Of a stretch of DNA of 64,000 bases, positions 49,583-58,284 are shown piece by piece. Within the stretch, counting starts at the first letter, position 1; each line of letters starts with the position of its first letter. This stretch comes from Brucella pseudogrignonensis (GTDB lineage Bacteria; Pseudomonadota; Alphaproteobacteria; Rhizobiales; Rhizobiaceae), in NCBI RefSeq assembly GCF_002252525.1, contig NZ_NNRM01000018.1, positions 69,552 to 133,551 of the forward strand, written 5' to 3'. A program made the translations under genes and the position numbers. Below the pieces are notes generated by a model. It had not been told where the DNA came from. It saw only the letters and a list, made by a program, of their open reading frames with translations, and searched no databases.

Positions 49583-51352
49583 ATGGCACGTCAGGAAAAG
49601 AAAAAAGACGTGGTCATTGTTGGCCTCGGCTGGACAGGCGCGATTCTAGCTATGGAATTGGCGCAGGAAGGTCTTGAAATCGTCGCTCTTGAGCGCGGTC
49701 ACGACCAAAATACCGTTCCGGATTTCAAATATCCGAACATGATCGATGAGCTGAAATACGGCGTGCGCCTCAAGATGATGCAGCGCGCAAGCCAGCAGAC
49801 AGTTACAGTTCGCCGCAATGAGGGTGAAACTGCTCTGCCTTACCGCAGCTTCGGTTCGTTCCTTCCGGGCAACGGTGTCGGCGGTGCCGGCACGCACTGG
49901 AACGGCCTGAACTGGCGCCCACAGGCAGAAGAACTGCGTCTTCGTTCGCATGTTCTAGAAAACTGGGGTGAGCAGATCATCCCGGAAGACATGCTTCTTG
50001 GCGACTACCCTGTGACCTACGACGAAATGGAACCGTTCTTCGACCGTTTCGAACGTGTTGCAGGTATATCCGGCAAGGCAGGCAATCTGAAGGGTAAGCT
50101 CGTTGAGGGCGGCAATCCTTTTGAAGGATGGCGCTCGAACGAATATCCGATGCCTCCAATGCACACGACCTGGGATGGTCGCAAGTTCGCCGATGCAGCA
50201 AAGGCCATGGGCTATCACCCGTTCCCGTCGCCGGGCGGCATCGCATCGACTGCCTATGTGAACGAATATGGCATGCAGATGGGGCCGTGCAACCATTGCG
50301 GCTTCTGTGAGCGTTTCGGCTGCTACCAGTATTCGAAGTCATCGCCTCAGACGACCATTCTGGATGCGCTCAAGCGTATGCCGAACTTCTCATACCGTAC
50401 GGAATCTGAAGTTCTGCGTATCGAAATGGCACCGGACGGCAAGACTGCAACCGGCGTTACCTATTTTGACGACAAGACGCAGGAAGAAGTCTTCCAGCCG
50501 GCCGACATCGTCATCATGGCTTCGTTCCAGCTCAACAACGTGCATTTGGCACTGCTTTCGGGCATCGGCAAGCCTTACGATCCGGCAACGGGCGAGGGTG
50601 TGACTGGCCGTAACTACGCCTATCAGCTGACAGGCGGCGTGACACTCTTCTTCAAGAACGAAGAGTTCAACCCGTTCATTGGTACAGGCGCTAACGGCAT
50701 GTGCATCGATGACTTCGGTGTAAACCAGATCGACTTTGGTCGTGAAGGCTTCATCGGTGGTGCTTATTGGCGTTCGGGACAGACCAACGGCCAACCGATC
50801 CGCAGCATGACGCTTCCTTCGGGCACGCCTGGTTGGGGTGCAGGTTGGAAGAGCGCAATTGCCGAGTGGTATGGTCATTCGATGAACATCGGAACCCACG
50901 GTTCCGTTATGGCCTACAAGACCAACCATCTGGATCTTGATCCAACCTATAAAGACCCGCATGGCCGTCCGCTGATGCGCATGACCTTCAACTGGAATCC
51001 GAACGATATCCGGATGACCCAGTTCATGAAGGGCAAGGCGGAAGAATTGGCCAAGACGATGAACCCGGACCTGATGCAGTCATCCTTCAAAAAGGAAGGC
51101 GCACAGTTTGACGTTCGTCCTTATCAGACGACGCATACGACGGGCGGTCACACCATGTCGGCCAATCCGCGTGAAGGTGTGGTCAACCGCTTCTCGCAAG
51201 CGTGGGACAAGCACAACGTCTTCATGCTGGGTGCGGGTAACTTCGTGCAGAACACGCAGTATAACCCGACTGGTCTGCTCGGTGGTCTGGCTTACTGGAC
51301 TGCTCACGCGATCCGTACGCAGTATCTTTCCAATCCACGTCCGTTGGTTTGA
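49583..51352 (+). CDS. GMC-type FAD dehydrogenase, gluconate 2-dehydrogenase large subunit
   Basis: A 589-residue flavoprotein oxidising a sugar or sugar acid in the periplasm. The FAD dinucleotide fold is near the start (VIVGLGWTGAILAMELAQEG), with GNGVGGAGTHWNGLNWRPQ and the C-terminal TTGGHTMSANPREGVVN and TGLLGGLAYWTAHAIR. A four-Cys cluster, CNHCGFCERFGC, begins at residue 236 and may hold a 3Fe-4S centre as in related FAD glucose/fructose dehydrogenases. It has no export signal of its own, so it should piggyback on the Tat subunit at 48879. Electrons would pass to the triheme cytochrome at 51364. Exact substrate not assignable. Confidence 0.93.
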   Translation: MARQEKKKDVVIVGLGWTGAILAMELAQEGLEIVALERGHDQNTVPDFKYPNMIDELKYGVRLKMMQRASQQTVTVRRNEGETALPYRSFGSFLPGNGVGGAGTHWNGLNWRPQAEELRLRSHVLENWGEQIIPEDMLLGDYPVTYDEMEPFFDRFERVAGISGKAGNLKGKLVEGGNPFEGWRSNEYPMPPMHTTWDGRKFADAAKAMGYHPFPSPGGIASTAYVNEYGMQMGPCNHCGFCERFGCYQYSKSSPQTTILDALKRMPNFSYRTESEVLRIEMAPDGKTATGVTYFDDKTQEEVFQPADIVIMASFQLNNVHLALLSGIGKPYDPATGEGVTGRNYAYQLTGGVTLFFKNEEFNPFIGTGANGMCIDDFGVNQIDFGREGFIGGAYWRSGQTNGQPIRSMTLPSGTPGWGAGWKSAIAEWYGHSMNIGTHGSVMAYKTNHLDLDPTYKDPHGRPLMRMTFNWNPNDIRMTQFMKGKAEELAKTMNPDLMQSSFKKEGAQFDVRPYQTTHTTGGHTMSANPREGVVNRFSQAWDKHNVFMLGAGNFVQNTQYNPTGLLGGLAYWTAHAIRTQYLSNPRPLV

Positions 51353-51363
51353 GGAGAATAGTG

Positions 51364-52716
51364 ATGAAAACTTTTCTTCGCATTATCGGCGTTCTGGTCG
51401 TTCTTGGAATTATCGCGTTTCTCGCATTCCTGTTTGTTCCGGTACAGCTGACCAAGCCAACACAAGAGCTTGCTGCTGATTGGAAGCCTGCAAAGGGGCA
51501 GGGCGAATATGTGATGTATGCTTCCGACTGTATGGCTTGTCATACGGCAGAAGGCGGCAAGTCGTTTGCCGGTGGCCGTGCGATTGCGAGCCCGATGGGC
51601 ACGATCTGGACGACAAACATCACTCCGGACAAGGAAACCGGCATCGGCAACTGGACACTCGATCAGTTCCGCGCAGCGCTCTATGATGGCATTCGTGCCG
51701 ATGGCGTGCATCTTTATCCCGCCATGCCTTACGAAAACTATCGTAAGCTGAACGAGGAAGATGTCCGTGCGCTTTACGACTACTTCATGCATGAAGTAGA
51801 GCCGGTAAAGAACGAAGTGCAGCAGACCGAACTTGGCTTCCCGTTCAACATGCGCTTTGGTATCCGCGCATGGAACTGGCTCGCTTTGAACCACAAGGCT
51901 GGCTTTACGCCCGCCGGTAAGAACGAAGTTCAGGAACGTGGCCAGTATCTGGTTGAAGGTGCAGCCCACTGTGCTGCCTGTCACAGCCCGCGCAATGCTC
52001 TGATGGCGCAGGACGGTGTTCAGGTTGGCGACAAGGCCTTCCTTACGGGCGGTGTCGTCGATGGCTGGAATGCACCTTCGTTGCGTGGCCCACAGTCGGC
52101 ACCTCAGAAGTGGTCCATTGAGGAAATGGCTTCCTATCTCGCAACCGGTCGTAATTCACATTCGACCGCAAACGGCGAAATGGGTCTGGCAGTCGAGCAG
52201 TCGTTTCAGCACCTGACGGATGCCGATACTCTGGCGATTGCTGCCTTCCTCAAGGGGATCGATGGCGCAGCTGTCGAAGTTCCTGAGAGCTTTGCGGTCA
52301 AGGCACCGACGGCACTTCCAGCCGCTCCGGCAGATGCCGCAGGTGAAGAAACTGCAAAGATGCTGACTGAAGCATCTCCGAACATGCCAGTCGGCGCACG
52401 TCTTTACCTCGATAACTGCGCTGCATGTCACTTTGTGACGGGTAAGGGTGCTCCTGGCATCTTCCCGGAACTGGCAGCTAATGATCTGGTCACGGGTTCG
52501 GAAGTGAAGCCGTTGGTCTCGATCATTCTGCACGGTGCAGAAGTGCCTTCGACCGAGAAGCGTCCTATGCGTCTGGTGATGCAGGGCTATGCTGATCGTC
52601 TGACGGATGATGAAGTTGCACAGCTCGCAACCTTTGTTCGCTCGGCTTGGGGCAACAAGGCTGGTGCAGTATCTGCTGCTGACGTTGCCAAGGTCCGCAA
52701 TCAAGCTTCGCACTGA
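51364..52716 (+). CDS. Triheme cytochrome c subunit of gluconate-type dehydrogenase
   Basis: A 450-residue membrane-anchored cytochrome. An N-terminal hydrophobic segment (IIGVLVVLGIIAFLAFLFVP) is followed by three CxxCH heme sites: CMACH near residue 56, CAACH near 203, and CAACH near 352. Blocks such as WTTNITPDKETGIGNWTLDQ and PAMPYENYRKLNEEDVRALY are characteristic of the family. ATG 51364 has GAGGAGA upstream, 11 nt after the flavoprotein stop. It transfers electrons from the flavoprotein to the ubiquinone pool or oxidase. Confidence 0.95.
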   Translation: MKTFLRIIGVLVVLGIIAFLAFLFVPVQLTKPTQELAADWKPAKGQGEYVMYASDCMACHTAEGGKSFAGGRAIASPMGTIWTTNITPDKETGIGNWTLDQFRAALYDGIRADGVHLYPAMPYENYRKLNEEDVRALYDYFMHEVEPVKNEVQQTELGFPFNMRFGIRAWNWLALNHKAGFTPAGKNEVQERGQYLVEGAAHCAACHSPRNALMAQDGVQVGDKAFLTGGVVDGWNAPSLRGPQSAPQKWSIEEMASYLATGRNSHSTANGEMGLAVEQSFQHLTDADTLAIAAFLKGIDGAAVEVPESFAVKAPTALPAAPADAAGEETAKMLTEASPNMPVGARLYLDNCAACHFVTGKGAPGIFPELAANDLVTGSEVKPLVSIILHGAEVPSTEKRPMRLVMQGYADRLTDDEVAQLATFVRSAWGNKAGAVSAADVAKVRNQASH

Positions 52717-52728
52717 TTGCATAAGGAG

Positions 52729-52760
52729 AAAACGGCGGGATTTATATTCCGCCGTTTTGC
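52729..52760 (+). terminator. Rho-independent terminator of the dehydrogenase operon
   Basis: A perfect 10-bp stem (AAAACGGCGG / CCGCCGTTTT) with a 10-nt loop, 12 nt after the cytochrome stop. Confidence 0.9.
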
Positions 52761-52782
52761 TTAACGACTGAAATTTATACAT

Positions 52783-52818
52783 AAAAATACCCCCGCGTTA
52801 GACGCGGGGGTATTTTTT
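52783..52818. terminator. Bidirectional terminator between convergent operons
   Basis: A perfect 15-bp stem (AAAAATACCCCCGCG / CGCGGGGGTATTTTT, loop TTAGA) with T-runs on both strands. It terminates the minus-strand hydrolase gene ending at 52834 and backs up the plus-strand terminator. Confidence 0.93.
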
Positions 52819-52833
52819 ATTGGGTCGTATAGA

Positions 52834-54840
52834 TTAGAGATGATTGCGTGGGATGGTCTGGTTCCATTCGCGGGTCTTGACCGCTTCGCCATTTTCCTTT
52901 GCCGTCAGAACACCGGAAATGTAGAAGTTTTCGGCATCAGAATGCATCTTGGTGGTGCTTTCGATGTCGATCATCCAGCCTTCGCGGCCCATCTGGTAGG
53001 CCTGTGTCAGCACATAAGACGCCGATAGCGGATCATTGTCATTGATACGCAGTTCACGCTTGAGGCTGTGGCTTAGCTGTGTGCCGAGATCGTCAAAGCG
53101 CAAAATGCCTTCGCCGAACAGACCGCCGATGCCTTCCGTCACATAAAGCGTTTCGCCGGTGACGTGATCCTGCTCGGTCCAGCGGCGCACGCTGCCCGGA
53201 TCAAGCTGGGTCATTGGCGTTGCCGGGCCATGCGCTGGCTTCTGGAAGACGACCTTCGCGTCATCGGCAGAGGCTGGGCGCACTGGCAGATCAAGAACCG
53301 ACGAAGCGGTATCGAGCGTCAACCTCACGCGCTTTGGCGATGGCCAGACCATCGGCCAGTAGCCGGTTGCAACCGAAAGACGGATGCGATGACCCTTTTT
53401 GAAGCTGTAGCCGCTATCGTTGAGCTTGATCGCGATTTCATAGGTCTTGCCCGGCACCAGCATTTCCGGCTTGTCGTGGCCGTTGATGTGGTTGAGGTTG
53501 AAGACCTGATAGCTAACGCGGGTGATGCGGCCATCCGGCAGAATATCACTGAGACGCAGCGAAACCTGTGCAACCGGCTGATCGACGGTGAATTTCAGAC
53601 GTGCAACCGGCGCGCCTAGAATTTCGAGATCGTCGGTTAGAACAGGGGTGTCGAAGTTGAGCGAGCCGCCATCGTCAAGACGCTGATCGGTCGGGTGTTC
53701 GCCAGGGCAACCAGTCGCCATCCATTCGCCACCGGCCTTGCCGTGGCTGTTTGGCGACGAGATCGAAAGCACGCCCTTGGCTGCATCGGCTTTGCCCAAG
53801 GTGAAGTCAGCACCAAGCGCAAAAGGCGTGTGTGTGATTTCAGTCGAAGGCCAGTTCTTTTCACCGACCCAACGGCCATTGGTAAAGTCGCGCGACCCGG
53901 TTGGTTCGATCGTATCGCAGATATAGGCGCGCAGCTTCGGCTCATCCATGATGCCGGTCTCTTTGCCCTTGAGCCACTGGTCCCACCAACGCACTGCTTC
54001 CTGCAGGAAGCCGATTGCCGGACCCGGCAGACCGTCCTGCGGATAGACATGGCCCCAAGGACCGATAATGCCGCGGGCAGGGACTTGCAGGTTTTCGAGC
54101 AGGCGCGGAACAGCATTGGTGTAGCTGTCGGCCCATGCGCCGATTGTGAGAACCGGGCACTGGATTGCAGACCAATCTTCGCAGACCGAGCCATGCTTCC
54201 AATATTCATCGTAATGCTGATGTTCGAGCCAGAGGGCAGGGAAGAACGGCAGGCGCTCCAGACGTTCAATCCATGCATCGCGCCAGCTAGCGCCCACAAT
54301 CGCCGGATCAAGCGGACGCGACTGATAGGCGAGCATGATCGTGCCCCACCACAGGTTATCATTGAGCAGCAGACCGCCCATGTAGTGGATGTCGTCGCGG
54401 AAACGGTCGTCGGTCGAATAGGCGGTGATGATTGCCTTGAGTGCTGGCGGACGGCAGGCCGCGACCTGAAGGCCATTGAAGCCACCCCAGCTCTTGCCCA
54501 TCATGCCGACATTGCCGCTGCACCAAGGCTGCGCCGCAATCCAGGCGATGACTTCGAGCGCATCGTCCTGTTCCTGCTGGATATATTCGTCAGCCATGTG
54601 GCCGTCGGATTCACCCGTGCCACGCATATCAACGCGGATCGCGGCATAGCCGTTCTGTGCGAAATAGCCATGCATTGGCTCATCGCGGCCGCGGGTGCCG
54701 TCGCGCTTGCGGTATGGAATATATTCGAGCACGGCAGGAACGGGATTTTCCTCGGCGCCTTCAGGCAGCCACAGGCGCGCACCAAGACGGGTGCCATCCT
54801 TCAGAGTGATCCACAGATGCTCGGTGACGTTTACGGTCAT
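52834..54840 (-). CDS. CocE/NonD (S15 X-Pro dipeptidyl-peptidase-like) family hydrolase
   Basis: A 668-residue alpha/beta hydrolase. MTVNVTEHLWITLKDGTRLG and YIPYRKRDGTRGRDEPMHG start the fold; IRVDMRGTGESDG and GMMGKSWGGFNG place the nucleophile Ser117. Asp in GAWADSYTNAVPRLL and His in GPWGHVYPQDG complete the triad. The C-terminal third is the jelly-roll domain. It may be a peptidase, esterase or amidase. It lies downstream of the peptide ABC operon (54909-59862), separated by a hairpin, so it may act on the imported compound. No signal peptide, therefore cytoplasmic. ATG 54840 has GGAA upstream. Confidence 0.93.
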   Translation of the reverse strand: MTVNVTEHLWITLKDGTRLGARLWLPEGAEENPVPAVLEYIPYRKRDGTRGRDEPMHGYFAQNGYAAIRVDMRGTGESDGHMADEYIQQEQDDALEVIAWIAAQPWCSGNVGMMGKSWGGFNGLQVAACRPPALKAIITAYSTDDRFRDDIHYMGGLLLNDNLWWGTIMLAYQSRPLDPAIVGASWRDAWIERLERLPFFPALWLEHQHYDEYWKHGSVCEDWSAIQCPVLTIGAWADSYTNAVPRLLENLQVPARGIIGPWGHVYPQDGLPGPAIGFLQEAVRWWDQWLKGKETGIMDEPKLRAYICDTIEPTGSRDFTNGRWVGEKNWPSTEITHTPFALGADFTLGKADAAKGVLSISSPNSHGKAGGEWMATGCPGEHPTDQRLDDGGSLNFDTPVLTDDLEILGAPVARLKFTVDQPVAQVSLRLSDILPDGRITRVSYQVFNLNHINGHDKPEMLVPGKTYEIAIKLNDSGYSFKKGHRIRLSVATGYWPMVWPSPKRVRLTLDTASSVLDLPVRPASADDAKVVFQKPAHGPATPMTQLDPGSVRRWTEQDHVTGETLYVTEGIGGLFGEGILRFDDLGTQLSHSLKRELRINDNDPLSASYVLTQAYQMGREGWMIDIESTTKMHSDAENFYISGVLTAKENGEAVKTREWNQTIPRNHL

Positions 54841-54869
54841 GATCGGTTCCACTTACTTATTAAAAGTTT

Positions 54870-54893
54870 CGATGCGGCATTAGCGCCGCATCG
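54870..54893 (-). terminator. Hairpin between ABC operon and CocE-type gene
   Basis: A perfect 9-bp stem (CGATGCGGC / GCCGCATCG, loop of 6). On the minus strand it is followed by AAACTTTTAAT, a weak T-run. It may act as a partial terminator reducing expression of the hydrolase. Confidence 0.5.
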
Positions 54894-54908
54894 ACAGATC
54901 GACTGGTA

Positions 54909-56516
54909 TTAGACGGCGGCGCGAGCCTTGAGGATGTCGTCCAGCCAGTCACGGCGCAGCTCCGGAACGGATGTGATGAGCTGCTCCGTATAGGGCTCAT
55001 AAGGCGGTTCGAAGATTGCCTTCGTGGTGCCGGTTTCGACCACCTTGCCCTTCTGCATCACCATGGTGCGATCGGCGAGCCGACGTACGACGCCAAGGTC
55101 GTGGGTGATGAAGAGATATGACACTTGCAATTCATCCTGCAATTTACGCAGGAGCCTGAGAATTTCTTCAGCGACCAGAGGGTCGAGCGCCGAGGTGACT
55201 TCATCGCAGATGATGAGATCAGGCTTTGCTGCCAGCGCGCGGGCGATGCACACACGCTGTTTTTGCCCGCCCGAAAGGGCACCCGGCAGGCGGTCTGCAA
55301 AGTCGACAGGCAAGCCGATGAGTTCAAGCAGGCGCTTGACCTCGATCTCGCGCTGATCTTCATTCATGCCGAAATAGAACTTCATCGGGCGACCGATGAT
55401 TTCACCAACGGTCTGGCGTGGGTTCAATGCCACGTCAGGGAGCTGATAAACAAGCTGAATGCGGCGCAGTTCTTCGCGCGAACGTTTTTTGTAGTTCGCT
55501 TCGAGCCGCTGTCCGGCAAGGGTGATAATGCCGCTTGAATGCGGCGGAAGGCCTGCAATAATGCGTGCAAGCGTTGATTTGCCGGAACCGGATTCACCCA
55601 CGACCGCAAGGGTTTCGCCACGACGGATGTAGCAACCCACATCGGTCAGAACAAGTTTCTTGCCGTAATAAGCCGTCGCGTTTTTCACTTCGAGCAGGAT
55701 TTCGCCGGTCTTGTGTTCGGCCTGTTCGCCTGAAATGCTGGCTTCACGCTCAGACACCAGACGCTGGGTATATTCCTGCTTTGGTGCTTCGAGAATTTGC
55801 TCGGCAGAGCCAAGCTCGACCATCTTGCCATGACGCAGAACCATGATGCGGTCGGCGATTTGCGCCACCACTGCAAGGTCATGCGTGATGTAAAGTGCGG
55901 CAGTGTTGTAACGCTGGATCAGGCTGCGCAAGAGTGCCAGTACCTCGATCTGGGTCGTCACATCAAGTGCGGTGGTCGGCTCGTCCAGCACCAGAATATC
56001 AGGGCGACAAGACATGGCCATGGCAACCATGGCACGCTGCAACTGTCCACCGGAAACCTGATGCGGATAGCGATCGCCAAAGGTGTCAGCGTCTGGAAGC
56101 TGCAATGTGTGCAGCAGTTCCAGCATCCATGCCTTGGCTTCCGCCTTGGTCATGAGGCCGTGATAGAGCGGGCCTTCCATGATCTGATCGCCAATGCGAT
56201 GCGCCGGATTAAACGACGCCGCCGCACTTTGCGCCACATAGGCGATGCGTGCGCCGCGCGCCTTTTCACGGGTTTCGCGGGTGCCGTCCATCAACGAAAT
56301 ATCGTCAACGACGATGGTGCCTTCAGCGATTCTACAACCGCCACGGCCATAGCCCATTGCTGCAAGTCCAATGGTGGACTTGCCAGCACCGGATTCACCG
56401 ATGAGGCCCAGCACTTCGCCACGCTTCAGCGTCACATTGACATGATCGACAAGCGTTGCATCATTGGGTGCTTTGACGACGAGGTCGGAGATTGAAAGAA
56501 CGATATCCTTGCTCAT
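54909..56516 (-). CDS. Peptide-type ABC transporter, fused double ATP-binding protein
   Basis: A 535-residue double ATPase. First half: GESGAGKS, signature VSGGQLQRAMVAMAM, LVLDEPTTALD. Second half (from about residue 275): GESGSGKS, LSGGQKQRVCIARAL, LIICDEVTSALD. Between the halves is a linker (AEHKTGEILLEVKNATAYYG). Both nucleotide sites look functional. It overlaps the permease gene by ATGA and is similar in design to the fused ATPase at 5491, though from a different lineage. Confidence 0.93.
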   Translation of the reverse strand: MSKDIVLSISDLVVKAPNDATLVDHVNVTLKRGEVLGLIGESGAGKSTIGLAAMGYGRGGCRIAEGTIVVDDISLMDGTRETREKARGARIAYVAQSAAASFNPAHRIGDQIMEGPLYHGLMTKAEAKAWMLELLHTLQLPDADTFGDRYPHQVSGGQLQRAMVAMAMSCRPDILVLDEPTTALDVTTQIEVLALLRSLIQRYNTAALYITHDLAVVAQIADRIMVLRHGKMVELGSAEQILEAPKQEYTQRLVSEREASISGEQAEHKTGEILLEVKNATAYYGKKLVLTDVGCYIRRGETLAVVGESGSGKSTLARIIAGLPPHSSGIITLAGQRLEANYKKRSREELRRIQLVYQLPDVALNPRQTVGEIIGRPMKFYFGMNEDQREIEVKRLLELIGLPVDFADRLPGALSGGQKQRVCIARALAAKPDLIICDEVTSALDPLVAEEILRLLRKLQDELQVSYLFITHDLGVVRRLADRTMVMQKGKVVETGTTKAIFEPPYEPYTEQLITSVPELRRDWLDDILKARAAV

Positions 56517-57340
56517 CGATCAGCTCCCTGCGTGGTCGTGCGTCCGGCCAAAAGCCAGTCAACGACGAGGTTGACGCCAACGGTGAGGATGGCGATTGCA
56601 GCCGCCGGGAATAGCGGTGCGTAAAGGCCGTAGAGAATAGCCTGCTGGTTGTCCTTCACCATGCCGCCCCAGTCCGCAAATGGCGGCTGGATGCCAAGGC
56701 CAAGGAACGACAGGCCAGCAACGAAGAGGAAGGTGAAACAGAAACGCAGGCCGAATTCCGCAATCAGCGGCGGCAGCGTGTTTGGCAGGATTTCACGCCA
56801 GATCAGCCAGCCAAGACCTTCGCCGCGAAGACGGGCGGTTTCGGCATATTCCAGCACATTGACGCCCTGCGCCACGATACGCGCCAAACGGAACACGCGG
56901 GTGGAATCGAGCAATGCGATGGTGATGATCAGAACCGGCAGCGACGAGCCGAGCGCCTGAAGGATGACGAGCGCCGAAATGAGCACGGGAATGCACATGA
57001 CGGTATCGACAATGCGTGAGAGAACCGTATCGACCCAGCCGCCGAAAATGGCAGCGAGGAAGCCGAGCGGCACGCCGACGCTGAACGACAAGAGCGATGC
57101 AGCCAGCGAAACGCCAATCGACATCTGCGCACCAAAGAGCAGGCGCGAGAGCATGTCGCGACCATTCTGATCGAGGCCGAACCAGAACTGTGCCGATGGC
57201 GGATCAAATGGTGCACCGACGATTTCTTCCTGACCATAAGGCGCGATCAACGGGCCAAACAGGAACATCAAAAGGCACAGTGTGACGATGGCGAGGCCAA
57301 CCCACGCCGTCAAAGGAATAGATTTCTTCATTGTCTTCAT
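56513..57340 (-). CDS. Peptide-type ABC permease (DppC-like)
   Basis: A 275-residue permease: WVGLAIVTLCLLMFLFGPLI, then FWFGLDQNGRDMLSRLLFGA (the DppC block, with the usual T replaced by L) and the coupling loop YAETARLRGEGLGWLIWRE. About six membrane segments. It overlaps by 4 nt with both its neighbours. Translation begins with ATG 57340; ATG 57331 is an alternative. Confidence 0.92.
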   Translation of the reverse strand: MKTMKKSIPLTAWVGLAIVTLCLLMFLFGPLIAPYGQEEIVGAPFDPPSAQFWFGLDQNGRDMLSRLLFGAQMSIGVSLAASLLSFSVGVPLGFLAAIFGGWVDTVLSRIVDTVMCIPVLISALVILQALGSSLPVLIITIALLDSTRVFRLARIVAQGVNVLEYAETARLRGEGLGWLIWREILPNTLPPLIAEFGLRFCFTFLFVAGLSFLGLGIQPPFADWGGMVKDNQQAILYGLYAPLFPAAAIAILTVGVNLVVDWLLAGRTTTQGADR

Positions 57341-58284
57341 CGTGGGTGCCTCAGGCGCGGATTGAGCGCGATGGCAGCGACATCGGCGATGATATTGAGA
57401 ATGACATAGGCCGCACCGAAGACGAGGGCCGCAGCTTGCACGAGCGGAAGGTCACGCTTCGAAACGGCATCAACCATGAAGCGGCCAAGGCCGTTATAGT
57501 TGAAGACGGCTTCGACAAGCACAACGCCGGTGATGAGGTAAGCGATATTGAACGCCACCACATTGACGATAGGCGCCGCCGCATTTGGCAAAGCGTGCTT
57601 GGTCACGACGCGCTTGGTGCGCAAACCTTTGAGATATGCCGTTTCGACATAGGCCTGATCCATAACCGACAAAACGGCGGTACGGGTCATGCGCATCATC
57701 TGCGCAACCGTGACGAGCACCAGCGTCAGCGCGGGCAGGGCAGTGGCCTGCACCCATTCGAGGAACGTCATGCCCTCATAGGTGTCGGCAAGGCTCGGCA
57801 GCAGATTAAAGCGGATCGACAAAAACAGGATCAGCAGCAGGCCTAGGAAATATTCAGGCAGAGAGACAAAAGCCAGCGCTACGATATTGATAACACGATC
57901 AAAAATGCCGCCGCGCTTCACCGCAGTGATAAGGCCAAGGAGAATAGCGATAGGAACGCTGATGACCGCTGCAAAGGCTGCAAGCGCCATCGTATTCCAG
58001 AAACGCGGCCACAAAAGATCGGCCACCGGCTGCTGGTTGGCAAGCGAAGTACCAAGATCGCCAGTCACGAAACCAGCAAGCCACGCGAAATAGCGTGCGA
58101 GGACCGGTTGATTGAGACCAAGGCTTTCACGCAGCGTCGCAAGCGCTTCCGGCGTGGCATTCTGGCCGAGAATGGCTGACGCCACGTCACCGGGCAGGAT
58201 CTGCGTGCCGGCGAAAATCAACGCCGACACGAGGAACAGCGTGAGGAGCCCGAGCCCCACACGCTTGAGAATTAGAACGAACAT
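57337..58284 (-). CDS. Peptide-type ABC permease (DppB-like)
   Basis: A 315-residue permease: MFVLILKRVGLGLLTLFLVS at the start, TQILPGDVASAILGQNATPE and YVETAYLKGLRTKRVVTKH as the coupling loop, closing in AIALNPRLRHPR. About six membrane segments. It starts directly after the stop of the binding-protein gene at 58285 (0 nt gap) and overlaps the next gene by 4 nt. Confidence 0.93.
   Translation of the reverse strand: MFVLILKRVGLGLLTLFLVSALIFAGTQILPGDVASAILGQNATPEALATLRESLGLNQPVLARYFAWLAGFVTGDLGTSLANQQPVADLLWPRFWNTMALAAFAAVISVPIAILLGLITAVKRGGIFDRVINIVALAFVSLPEYFLGLLLILFLSIRFNLLPSLADTYEGMTFLEWVQATALPALTLVLVTVAQMMRMTRTAVLSVMDQAYVETAYLKGLRTKRVVTKHALPNAAAPIVNVVAFNIAYLITGVVLVEAVFNYNGLGRFMVDAVSKRDLPLVQAAALVFGAAYVILNIIADVAAIALNPRLRHPR

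Noticed and set aside
53695-54912. 405-codon plus-strand reading frame
   Set aside because: It lies antisense within the CocE-type hydrolase gene, which has a full family match and catalytic triad. The translation shows no family motif.
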